A stretch of DNA of 64,000 nucleotides from Bilabrum cf. latius (taxonomy: Eukaryota; Bigyra: Bicosoecida; Bigyra; Bicosoecida), in assembly GCA_965178125.1 (NCBI GenBank), contig OZ237768.1, forward strand, positions 558,001-622,000. Direction: 5' to 3'. Shown piece by piece: positions 13,043-22,965 of the stretch. Each line of letters begins with the position of its first letter. Within the stretch, counting starts at the first letter, position 1. The position numbers and the translations under genes were made by a program. The notes below the pieces were generated by a model that did not search any database, was not told where the DNA came from, and was given only the letters and a program-made list of their open reading frames with translations.

Positions 13043-14128
13043 ATGGCTGCTGTGAGCTCTGCTACTACCGCCGCTGCCGCGAAACCCGCTCAGGACTTTG
13101 ACCTCCTGTTCGTGGTGGATGTGGAGGCGACCATGCCGAACAGGGGCGCGCCCGAGTTCCCGCGGGAGATCATCGAGCTCCCGTGCGTCTGCATCGACAC
13201 GAGAGGCACGCTGCCTGTCTCTTCATCTCCCTTCATGCGGTGCCAAAGCTTCGGGAAGAAGATCGGCGAGTTCCACACCTTCGTGCAACCGACCGAGCGC
13301 CCGAAGCTCACCCGCACCTGCATGGCCTTCTCGGGCATCAATCAGCACAGCATCGATAGAGCGCCGAAACTACCCGAAGCTCTACGAATGCTGCACAAGT
13401 TCGTGTCCGAGATGATCCTCAAGGTCACCGGCGGAGGGGACGCTGCCGCTGCCGCTGCCGGATCCAGATCCAGATCCAGATCCGGAACGGTCGGCATCGC
13501 GGAAAGGTCCGTGAAAACGTCCTCAGTAGCACTAGTAGCCGGAGCTGCCGACCCGGGCGCGGCTTCAGGGGACAAAGAAGCGAAAGAGGAAAAGGCAAGC
13601 ACGTCTGCTGCAGCTGCCTCGAAAACGCCGTCAGTGGAGACACTGAAGGCGTTTTCGCGGGCAGATGCAACCAGCCGCACCCCTTGCATCATGTACGGCG
13701 TCAAATTCGGCTTCGCCGCCGACGGTCCGTTCGACCTTCTCATGTTCCTGAACCAGGAGTGTGAGCGCAAGAAGATCCCCAAGCCCATGTACCCGCCCTA
13801 CCTCGACAAGTGGGTCAACACCCGGTGGGTGTACACTGATGCAATCCCGAGGGCACAGCAGCGAGACACCGTCAAGTGGCAGCTCAAGAAAATGGGCATG
13901 CGCTTCGAGGGCAAGGAACACTCCGGCATGGACGACACCCGCAACATCGCTCGCATCGCGTGCGGGCTCATGGGCCGCGGGGTGCGGCTCCCGATCAACG
14001 ACGGCGTGTGCAAGAGCATGGCCGTGTACTTCGTGCCCCCGATCGAGTGGGGCCGCCCAGAAGCGCCCAAGGTTCCGGACGCAAAATTCCCGCCAGAGTA
14101 CTACGGCGATGGGTCTACCTACAAGTGA
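13043..14128 (+). CDS. ERI1: ERI1-like 3'-5' exoribonuclease (DEDDh)
   Basis: Single exon, 361 residues, ATG 13043, stop TGA. The exonuclease motif I is FVVDVEAT (Asp26, Glu28), followed by FPREIIELPCV, typical of the ERI1/3'hExo group. The motif II region reads GPFDLLMFLNQEC, and motif III is EHSGMDDTRNIARI with the catalytic His and Asp. An Ala/Arg/Ser-rich insertion of roughly 90 residues separates motif I and motif II. No SAP domain is seen. The family trims 3' overhangs of histone mRNA, 5.8S rRNA and small RNAs using two metal ions. A TATA-like stretch (ACATATAAG) lies about 20 bp upstream of the ATG. No TAG codon occurs inside this gene. Confidence 0.9.
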   Translation: MAAVSSATTAAAAKPAQDFDLLFVVDVEATMPNRGAPEFPREIIELPCVCIDTRGTLPVSSSPFMRCQSFGKKIGEFHTFVQPTERPKLTRTCMAFSGINQHSIDRAPKLPEALRMLHKFVSEMILKVTGGGDAAAAAAGSRSRSRSGTVGIAERSVKTSSVALVAGAADPGAASGDKEAKEEKASTSAAAASKTPSVETLKAFSRADATSRTPCIMYGVKFGFAADGPFDLLMFLNQECERKKIPKPMYPPYLDKWVNTRWVYTDAIPRAQQRDTVKWQLKKMGMRFEGKEHSGMDDTRNIARIACGLMGRGVRLPINDGVCKSMAVYFVPPIEWGRPEAPKVPDAKFPPEYYGDGSTYK

Positions 14129-14574
14129 TTGCTTCGCCGGCGGCGGCGGGTGCACCAGGCGGCCGAGAAGCTCAATGAAGCCGGTGGCACGATTCAGCGG
14201 TCGGGGCTGAAAAATGCGCACTGTTTTCACGCTAACACTCAGTGCCGATTGACCTTTGATGCTCAAAGTAAAAACATTGAAATATTCCGGGATCCCTTCA
14301 TGCAGACCTCATACAGGCCAGAAGATTTCAGCAAATCAGTGTGGTGCTGTCGCACAGCTCCACCACCACGGTCAAATTGATGAAAAATGACACTCCTGCT
14401 TGCAAATCCCACCTCACTCAGTCAGGCTGTGCTTGAGAAGACAGACACGGAGTTGCAGTTTATCGGCACGGATCCGGATCGCGTGTTTTTGCCGACTAAC
14501 GATGATCACAGATACTTCAACCCCTCTTGGTCGTCGTCATGTTTCTATTCGTATCATTTGCTGGAATTGTGAGT
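14129..14574. other. Intergenic, no gene seen
   Basis: Between the ERI1 stop and the 3' end of the next minus-strand gene. Short open frames occur on both strands but none continues through TAG codons into anything protein-like. Base composition is less GC-rich than the genes. Confidence 0.5.
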
Positions 14575-15250
14575 TCAATGGCGGCTTCTGCAGGAATGAA
14601 TACCCTGCTAATCGCAGTGCTCGCTTTCTTGCTGTTCTGTTCCCGCGGAGGCAGAGGAGGCTCCTAGAAGCGGCGAAACACCTTGATGCTCGCCCTATTT
14701 CGAATCTAGTTGGGATCCGCTTGCTGCAGCAGCGCGCGCGGTGGGCGATCCTGCCAGGGACGGCGCTCGTCCAGCAGAGCTGCCACGCACGCGGAGCATA
14801 AATTCCATCGGCTCTGAGACGCCGGCCCACGAGGTAGCATCCGAAGAATCTCCACTAGAGTGTGTTCGGGCTAGAGCAAGGGCCCGCTTTCCATCTGCGG
14901 CAACGTCTGGCTTTAAAGTTCTCTTTCCACCGCTCTTCGCTGCAACCTGCTCCGCGGACTGCAAGGCGCTGGAAATGGCATCCGCGCCTCCCTACCCGCA
15001 CGGGAATGCTTCGAATTCAGACAATTGCAAGAATTTGTTCTTCTAGGGCAGCAGTCCTGATACCCACGAGCTTTCATCCGTGTAAGCAGACGGCCGCGCT
15101 GGGAAACAAGCTGGAATGTCATTGCTCATGCACTTGGAGCACCTTACCAGGACGCCCGACTCCCCGTGCAGAAGCGTGCCCTGCTGCACGGGGCGGAGGG
15201 CCAGAGGGAGAGGCGGACCTGCCTTGGGCTGCGATGGATCGGCGGGCCTG
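14575..15250 (-). CDS. Unknown protein, 3' exons only
   Basis: Last exon 14958-14575 (stop TGA) joins in phase 0 to an upstream exon ending at 15148 across intron 15147-14959 (GTAAGG...CTTGCAG). Translation around the junction is LLHGESGVL then SAEQVAAKSGGKR. The rest is Ser/Ala/Gly-rich with two in-frame TAGs (QLDSK-TAG-GEH and EHCD-TAG-QGI). The upstream exon (reading PSQPKAGPPLPLALRP) is preceded by an in-frame TAA near 15268, so a further 5' exon must exist and was not found. No family recognised; probably disordered. Confidence 0.35.
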
Positions 15251-15454
15251 CTGTCAGCACTGACACCAGAACGTTACTATCACGTTTCGTGGGTCCCTGG
15301 GATTGCGGTGTGCGGCTCTGGGAGTCGTCTTCATCTATGATCGGATCGCTGCAGCGTGTTGGATCGCAGCGCCAGAGACGGAGACTCGATCTTGCTAATC
15401 TCATGCCAGTTAGCATGGCGGCAGCTAGTGCCACGGGCGTGCTGGCTCCCGCCG

Positions 15455-18400
15455 TCACTTCTCGAACCGGCTAGATAGGATATACGCATTGCCGTCTCCC
15501 TCTTTTTCGATGAACCCCTTCTCGAGTAGTGTCCTCATGGCACTCTTCACGTCGTCGGGGCTCGAGTTCCGGACCTCATCTCTCTGGGAGGTGGCTTGTG
15601 CTTCCAGCACGTCATCGAGCGTTCGATTCAGCGGCTCAGTCGGCTCTGCAGCGCCGATCCCTTCTTCTGCAGTTGACAGTCGGGCTTCTGTCGTCCTGCC
15701 CGCCGCCTTCCCTTGCACCTTCCCATGTTCGACCTCGGCACCGCTCGCAATGTAGAAGCATTCTATCACGTGCCTCATGATGACTTTCTCGTGATCTGTC
15801 ATTTTTATCACCCGCCCCATTTCCACCATCATGGCCTCTATGGCCTCTACTGTGCTTGGGTTCAATGCTACCGCGTGCGTGTTTGATGGGTCCACGATCG
15901 GGTACTGTTCCAACTTCAACCTCTTCCCGAAGGCGACCCACGTAATCAGATTTGCACTGAAATTATGCGCGATTGCATCCAGTTCTACGATTGCCGCGTG
16001 CAACGCAGCTCGATGTCGGGTTCCGTGGAATCCGATGAGACGCGTACCTATCGACGCCGCGGATCGCTGCAAACGTTTTCGTCCCATTGCCAGCCGCAGT
16101 CGGTCTCGGTCGTTGTCCCCAGCGGCAGAACCAAATACCTTATTTTTTGCGATAGCTTCTGATACTCTCTCCAACCACTTAGAGCCGTCGATGCAGAGAG
16201 CTAAAAGCCTGAACTTCGCCCGTGGACGCAGCTTTGGGTCAGCGACACACTCTCTTTTCAACCGGTTGTACACCTCGGCGAATTTATTGACATAGCCAGT
16301 ACCGAGAGCAGCGTTGAACTGGTTCAGGTGATCAGTCATGCGCTTAGCGACTGCGGTCGTGAAGCCGAAATATACAGACTGCGTAGGTTGGTTCGCGACA
16401 AGGAATGGAAGCTGGAACGCGTGGAAGTGAATTGTTCGCTATGCGCGTGTGTTTGGGGGGGGGGGGGGGGGGGGGGGGGGCTCTCTTACCTGTGTCCGTC
16501 CGCTGATCACCCCGCCGTATGCCCCCGGGAAATCTGTCAAGCAGCCCGCTCTGCTCTCGCCTGTTGAACTATTTATCTTCCCGCGCGCAGCGGCTGCCGC
16601 GGCTTTCGCTTGTATTCGCCTCCCCCGAGCTGTCTTTGCCAAATCGTCGGTGAGGTCGCCCGGCTCGATCCCATGCTGCTCCGCCTCGCGCTCTGCCTCG
16701 GTGACGTCATCCATCCACTCTCTCGGCGAGCCGTAGCTGACCACTCCCCCGCCCGGGCTCCTGATGCGGACCGCCATCTTCACCTCGTCTAGCCCGGCCA
16801 TCTGCATGATCCCGAGCCATGCATCGGCCGTGGTGGCGAAGTCAAAGGCGTCAACCCGGTCATTCGGTGGCAGGTGACTGTTCAGCGGTGCCACGATCCA
16901 GATTTCGCTGAATTGGTTCAGGTAGGCCACCAGTGCTGGCTGCAAGCCAGCCACCGCATCCATGTGTTTCTCTGTCGCACTTGTGCCGTCGACGTCGTGG
17001 GGCCGCAGGGCGTCGTATCCGGCAGCATCGTATGCCTCCCCCTGCCGTTCGCGCTGGTCCTTGGCGAGTCTGCCCATGGATTGCCTTCGAATCTCTATCG
17101 AGGCCTTCTGCGTGCAATCGAACGATGTGGTCATCGATGACCCTGCCCCGAGTTTCTGTTCCAGGGAGCGCTTCTGCGCATCGGGGATCGCGCGTGTTGT
17201 GTGAATGCAGAGCAGCACACTCCCTTTCGGCGCGGTCTGTCCCGACCCGCTCGTGGCCTGCGTGTCTGGCCCTTCGTTCGACTAGTCAATCTCGGCTGGT
17301 ATGCTGTCTACACCCGGGGCACTCGTTGCCTTGTCCCGTTGCCTGTCCATCTCCATGATGTACTCGTCGTGGCTGGGTGTGTATCTCATCACAAGTCTCG
17401 TCGAATGCGCGTTTGCGCCTTGTCTTGCAAGCAGCCTGCCGAGCTCGACTGCGTCTCTCGGCTCGGTTGGTGCTCTGTATTTGGTTCGCCCGGAAGACGC
17501 GATTCCCGCAGCCGTAGTGCCTGTCCGATCCGCGAGACTAGCAGCCTGCTGCAGCGATGACATTAGCAGATCGCCCTACTAGGCTGAATGCTGTTCACCC
17601 AGTGGAAGGCAACAAGCAACCTGGGCAGTTTCCACGAGCCAGTCGCACTGGTGGACATGCCGTCCCTCTGTATGCAGCGTGGTAATCAAAACATCTGCGT
17701 TATTCCTACCGGGCGGCCCCCCCCCCTACACCTTCCAGCCCAGCACGGACAAATCTATCGAAAACTTATTAGCATCAGCTTTAAAATCGTCAATTGCCTA
17801 CAATCGAATTGCAAGCTCCCTTTGCGTGACATGGTTCAGATTCTGGATCGTGGTCAGATCCGATGTGTCGCCCCGCCCGGTTGCCCCTCTCGGCTGTTGG
17901 TGTGACTCGCGAATGTCGATACAAATAAGCAACGGCCGAATCCATACCCAGGTGCCCCCGGCAATCGATTGAAACAGAATTTATACAGGAACTCCTCTGT
18001 GTCAAAAGTTCCCTGACGCAGGACCGGGTGTCTTTTTCGCAGTGTCTGGTTGAACGTGGCCAATGCGTTCTTTGTCGTCTTTAGCCTTCTGTTGTACTCG
18101 TCGAACTATGCCTTCGAAGGACCCAAATCTTTACAATTTGCCGCGAGTGATACATCTGAGGCGTTGTGCCCGAAGCCAAGCGTTCTCATCACTCCCACGA
18201 TGGCGATATGGTAGTGTAATAGAGATTGGCTACCGACTCCGGCCTGCCTGCGGGGTATTCTCATTGCTGCAGTGTCCTTGGGTGCTACCCCCTTGCTTGT
18301 GAGCAGCTACTCTGCCAAATATCCTGCTATTACACTACCGACGCCTTCGAAAGCGACCGATGGTTCTCCCTTCGCGAGTTTTTCTAGGTTGTGCCACATG

Positions 18401-21015
18401 TTGCCAAAGCTGAGCTGCCGATCTTCGTCCCGGGGTTGTTCGAAGTCGTCATCGCCGTCGTCTCCGTGATCGTTTTCAGGCGACCCCCTGTAGCTTGGTA
18501 CTTTTTTGCCGCTCAGACGGGCAGATCTTCTGCGTCGCACTTGGCCAGTCGGATGCGCGCCACTCACCTGTCCATCCCCGCGTGTAGATGCAGCCTCATC
18601 GGCAGTAGCCTGCGAGTCGCTACCGTCGGCCGAAGCAGCGCCAGGAACATCGGTGTTGGACCCCTCCATTGGAGCACCTCCACGTGGAGACGTGCCTGGG
18701 TTCCCTGTGGCAGGAGCGGTTCGGGGCTTCCCATCTCGTCCCCTCTTTCGCCCGCGGCCAGCCCTCCCGGTCGCAGAATCACCAGAGGCATGCGCGGCGC
18801 CCTCATCCCCGCGTGTAGCAACAGCAAGCACGTCGCCAATTGCCTGCGAGTCATCGTCAGACAAAGAGGAACCCGGAACCTTGGCGCTGTGCCTAGCCCC
18901 AACTCCACCTGAACGCGCAGCCTCTTCCCCCTCGCCGTCCTCCATCCGGGTCTGTGCCCCAAAACGTAGTGACCTACCCGCCGCAAAACTTGCGGCAGGG
19001 CTTGCGCTGTGCCCACCAGCGTCTCGTGCAGTAGGCAGGAACCCCCCCGCGATGTGTAACGCCCTCTGCAAATTGCCAGGAGAAGCCCCCATGGCCTGCC
19101 TCTGCTTTGATATCATCGTCTCCACCCTATCTTCCGGCTCTCCACGCTCGCGTGCCTATTCTGTGCGCGCAAGAAGCATCAACGACGCCCTGACATCGGC
19201 GACCGGGACGCCGTCCTCTTGCTTCCGGCTGCCCGCTGCCGCAGAGGACAACGAAGCCACTGGCGACCCTGCAGCACCCAGGCCCGCAGGAAATTCCTAG
19301 GCACCCCTCATCGCATCGGAGCCTCCCGGACTCGAAGCCGCCGACGAGCCACCGGCGCGGCCCAGGCCCAGCATGGCCCTGTCTAGCGTGGCCTCGTTGC
19401 TGTCATGCATCGCTCCGTCTGCGCCGGGCATGGCTCCCTGGTCCATGGGCTGCTGCTGCTGCTCTCCGTCGGTCTCCTCTTCCGCGATCTCACGCTGCAG
19501 CCGTTCCGCCAGGTAGGCCCCAGCGTCCGAGCTGTGCCTCAGCCTGTACAGCTTAAGCGCGCGGGCGGCCAGGCTGGCCTCGCGCCTGAGGAACCACTCT
19601 GCGTCTGGGATTCCGCCCGTGTCGGGTCCACGCTCCGCGACGCGTTGTTCGATCAGCCTCAGCCAATTCTGCAGAGCAGCCACCAAGCCGAGCTCCTCTA
19701 GCGTCTGCTCGCCCTCTTCTGTGCGCTCCTCCGCACTGTCACCCGCCCCTCGTGCCCCGCCATCGCCTCTTTGGTCCTCGCCTGCTGCGCCGCTGAGCTC
19801 GGCGCCCCCCCCGCCATCATCGGTGCTCGACAGCCCGTCGATGGTCGCCATCACGTGCCCCCCCCATCGCACCAAGAGGCTAGATGCCATGGGGTCGGTC
19901 TGAAAGAGCTGAAGCCACGGTTCCATCATGTGCGCGCCGGTTGACACCTCTGCCACGCTGCAGAAGACCCCAAACAGGTCGGCCTGTTCGCTCTAGTGGC
20001 CCAGCTCCCCCGCCCACTTGTACTGCTTGCCCAGCTCGACGAGTGCCTTCACAACGGGTCTCGCGTCGTCCAGTGTGATCGCGGTGTCGTAGCCTCCCAG
20101 CACCCGGAGACGACGCATTGACGGCTCGTCCGCCAGGACGCGGGCCCAGGCGATCCCGCGGTTCCGGCCTTCCGAGGCATCGTCCGCAGCTCTGCTCAGG
20201 CGGGTCCATGCCTTCTCTAGTCCCTGCTCCTTCCAGTCGTCTAGCACAGCCTGTAGATATTGCTGTGGCTCGCCCACTACGTCAGCCAGCAGCTGGGTTC
20301 CGGGGCTGCCTGCACCCGCGCCGCTGGCTGCAGGCCGCTGCCCCAGCTGGCCCTAGGCGGACGCCCCCGCGGCACCTGCAGTGCCCCGGCCTTGCCCTGC
20401 TGCCGAGGATGCCCTTGAGGATGCGGACTGTGCTGTTGGGGGGGGCTTGAAGGGAGATGTGGGCTGGGCTGCTGGGCATGGTTTCGAGGAAGCTGACTGC
20501 GTTGCCAGGTTGGCACTCGAGGAAGACGACTGCTGTGCTGCACCGCCCTGCGACGCGGATGACGATGATTGCTGCTAGGGCTAGATCGAAGCGACCACCA
20601 GTCGATGCGAAACCGCGAGACCTCTATGGATCCGTGAGCTGGGCAACGCGCCCTGTTCGGTGGTAGCCATCGGGCGCTGCCCATCCTCGCCCAGCTGGTC
20701 CACGGGAGGCGCACCAGCAGCGCCAGCGGGACCCACAGGGACCCCCGTGCGAGGTACATGCCCGGCCGCACCACTAGCCGTCGTGTTCGTAGACGAAGAG
20801 CCCCTCTCAGTGCGTTCCTGCGCCGTGCTGGAGCGCCTCTTACGCTCGATCTCTCGCTAGTAGTTGCGTGAAAGCTCAAGAAATTCTCTCTACCAAGCCG
20901 GCATGGACGACTCGTGCTGCTCCTCGTTGCTCATTGGTTCCTGCACTGCGGGCGATGGACGCCCGGGAAAGAGGCGTTCCATCGCCGGCGCGTGGGGTTC
21001 ACCAGCGTCCCTCAT
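15455..21015 (-). CDS. Very large unknown protein
   Basis: Model: exon 21015-17923, intron 17922-17843 (GTATCG...GATCCAG, with CTGAC 10 bp before the acceptor), exon 17842-16490, intron 16489-16379 (GTAAGAG...CTACGCAG), exon 16378-15455, stop TGA; 1,789 residues, all junctions phase 0. The N-terminus is acidic and Gln/Ser/Ala-rich with helix-like NYQREIERKRR. Folded-looking parts include YLQAVLDDWKEQGLEKAW, FDEYNRRLKTTKNAL, DTEEFLYKFCFNRLPG, ADANKFSIDLSVLGWKV and NNADVLITTLHTEGRHVHQC. The C-terminus (DDVKSAMRTLLEKGFIEKEG) resembles a winged-helix end. Many TAGs, including a TAG-TAG pair and TAG-CAG-CAA. The start is uncertain: the frame stays open above 21015, and another exon ending at 21167 (donor GTGAGC) may precede it. 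I recognise no family. Confidence 0.55.
16453..16480. repeat. Uninterrupted run of 28 G (C on the coding strand)
   Basis: Lies in the second intron of the large minus-strand gene, eight bases inside the 5' splice site at 16489. Homopolymers of this length are unstable and prone to sequencing error, so the exact count is unreliable. Confidence 0.95.
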
Positions 21016-21595
21016 GGGCGATTGACCGGCACCCGCCTAATCATCGCTGTCATCACCCAAATCGAATGCAAACTGCGCAAATAAGCGTCGTGCCAGTTGA
21101 AACGGAATGCATCGGAGTTGAAGCAGTCTCAGACGCTACGGACAGAAGCGCGGCGGGCATGCTCACCTCTTCGCACGAATCACTTAGCCCTGATTCGTCT
21201 GTGTCCCACAACCTCTCTTCACTGTAAGGAATCCGTCCCCGACCCTGCGCGCGCGGGCGCAGTACTTTATTGCGACAGACATGCTCCGCGAGAACGTGGG
21301 TTCGATTGCCCTCGCGGTATCATTTGATCGATGCATGTCTCACGTTGGACTGCTCCATAGCTAAAAGTACTCGTAAGCTCTTGATGGCGTTCTGTGACTG
21401 CCGCTAGATGCTCCCGCTGGCGCGGGAAATATCAAAGATGGCCCAGTCCACCGCTCGCGCGACGATCGGAGTCCGGTTTTCGATGTAACTAGTAGCACCT
21501 TACTTTTATACAAGCGAGAGCATTGCTCAGAGCAAACCTTGTTTCTGCTGGTATAGTTCATTCGATTGCAACCACAGACGCAAAAAGACAGAAAG
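21016..21595. other. Divergent region between two large genes, with a tRNA-minihelix-like hairpin
   Basis: Separates the minus-strand 1.8-kresidue gene from the plus-strand coiled-coil gene. The part nearest the minus gene may contain one of its 5' exons (translated RLWDTDESGLSDSCEE, ending at donor GTGAGC, 21166). At 21286-21317 a 7-bp stem CCGCGAG/CTCGCGG encloses GTGGGTTCGATTGCC, resembling an acceptor stem stacked on a T-arm without D and anticodon arms. From about 21340 to 21595 I see no coding signal; promoters for both directions should lie here. Confidence 0.4.
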
Positions 21596-22918
21596 ATGGA
21601 TGCTAGCGCAGATACGAGCTCTCCTCTCGGGCTGGGAAGGCCCGCTGATGTTGCCGCCGTATTGTTACGAGCTCAGACCAAGATCAGCCGGACGCTTAAA
21701 GTCGCCAGCGCGGTGGATTAGCGGATGAAAGAACTCGAAGCGCTCTTAGAGTCGATTGATCAGGCGCAGCGGTCGTTTCGAGCACGCTTGCGGCTCGGCA
21801 CAGTGGCCAACATACCGGCGTGGCTGGGACTTAGCGAAAGCAGGGATTTGCAAGACGCGCCCAGGCGGCTGATCAGGTCCCACGAATACCACGCCAAAGG
21901 TGCTGCCATTGTTCAGGCCGCAAACAAGATGATTGGCCGACTGCGGGCAATCGAGCGCCGCGTGCAGGATCTCTTCATTCGGGCGATCGAGCTGGCCGAG
22001 ATTCACCGTGCCCCTGGCACCGGGAGCGAGGTGAGGGCAGAGGCAGCCCCTCGGCAGGGCACGGCATCTGGTTCCTCCTCGGCGGCCGCAGCTTCTAGAG
22101 CCGCGAGCGTGGCAAGGCGGGAAGATCACCGGCCCAGACTGCTCCATTCGATTTCAATCCCCGTCTCATTTCGGATCCTCCACCGTCGCTGCCGGTCTGC
22201 GGTGCACAAGACGAGAGCCATGGACGCGCGCCTCGGGAGGCTCTCGGCTCTCGCAGAGGGACTGGATGCGCGGCAGCGGGGGTGGGACAGGCGGTTCCAG
22301 GTTCCTGGCAGCGGATGGCCCCCGGTTCCTGCAGCTGGCCACAGAGCCAGTCTCTCTAGTGGCGGTGCCATGGTGGCTCTGAGCGCTGGCGACGAGGGTG
22401 GTAGCGTCATGTCACGCTCCATGCAAACCGTAGAGAGGCTTACCACCGCTACAGAACCGGAAGCAGGGAGGGGGGCTGCCTCTGCCACCGCCATTGACGC
22501 GTTCGCGGTTACTGCACCCGCACTGTCGCTCGGTTCAACCCTCACACAGTCTCCGCTGAGCAAGTCGGGCAGCATACCTGCTGGAGAGGTCCAACACAGC
22601 GGCGGCACTGGCGAGACTGATGGATAGAGGCAGATGATGGGTAAACCCACTGGCAGACCCGGTCGGTCCGTACGCGGAAAGCCGCCCACCGGAGTCAAAG
22701 CTAGCGCTCCCTTGGCGGCGTCTACAGCTACTGAGCAGATCGCTTAGATGTCATCTTCGAGGAACAAGCACATCACGGAACGTGAGCGCCCACCGACTCG
22801 CACATTTAATCTCGCCCCGTCTCGATCGCCATTTTTTTTATCGGGGATTTGTTTTCGCTCTCCGACGCTCTCGCAGTCTACCCGGGCGCGCTCAGTCCTG
22901 ACCCCGTGTACGCCGTGA
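21596..22918 (+). CDS. Coiled-coil protein of unknown function
   Basis: Single exon, ATG 21596, stop TGA 22916-22918, 440 residues. The N-terminal 120 residues form heptad-like helices (TKISRTLKVASAVD-TAG-RMKELEALLES and later IGRLRAIERRVQDLFIRAIELAE); the first TAG lies inside the helix where Gln fits. The middle is Ala/Ser/Arg-rich, with a second helical stretch (RAMDARLGRLSALAEGLDARQ). The tail is disordered and basic (GKPTGRPGRSVRGKPP), with two further TAGs near 22625 and 22745. No domain recognised. It lies divergent from the large minus-strand gene and 47 bp upstream of the Ulp1 gene; the three could act together but nothing in the sequence proves it. Confidence 0.55.
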
Positions 22919-22965
22919 CCAGACCAAAAGTAGGAGTCTAGGCATTTTATCGTCCGAAAGATGAG

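Noticed and set aside
20277-20879. 200-residue Pro/Arg/His-rich minus-strand ORF
   Set aside because: It is a shadow. The frame continuous with the large gene passes through here with TAGs and gives Gln/Ser-rich sequence linked to helical segments on both sides.
21286-21317. Functional tRNA gene
   Set aside because: The 5' acceptor strand directly precedes the T-arm-like loop; there is no room for D and anticodon arms, and the T-stem is mismatched.
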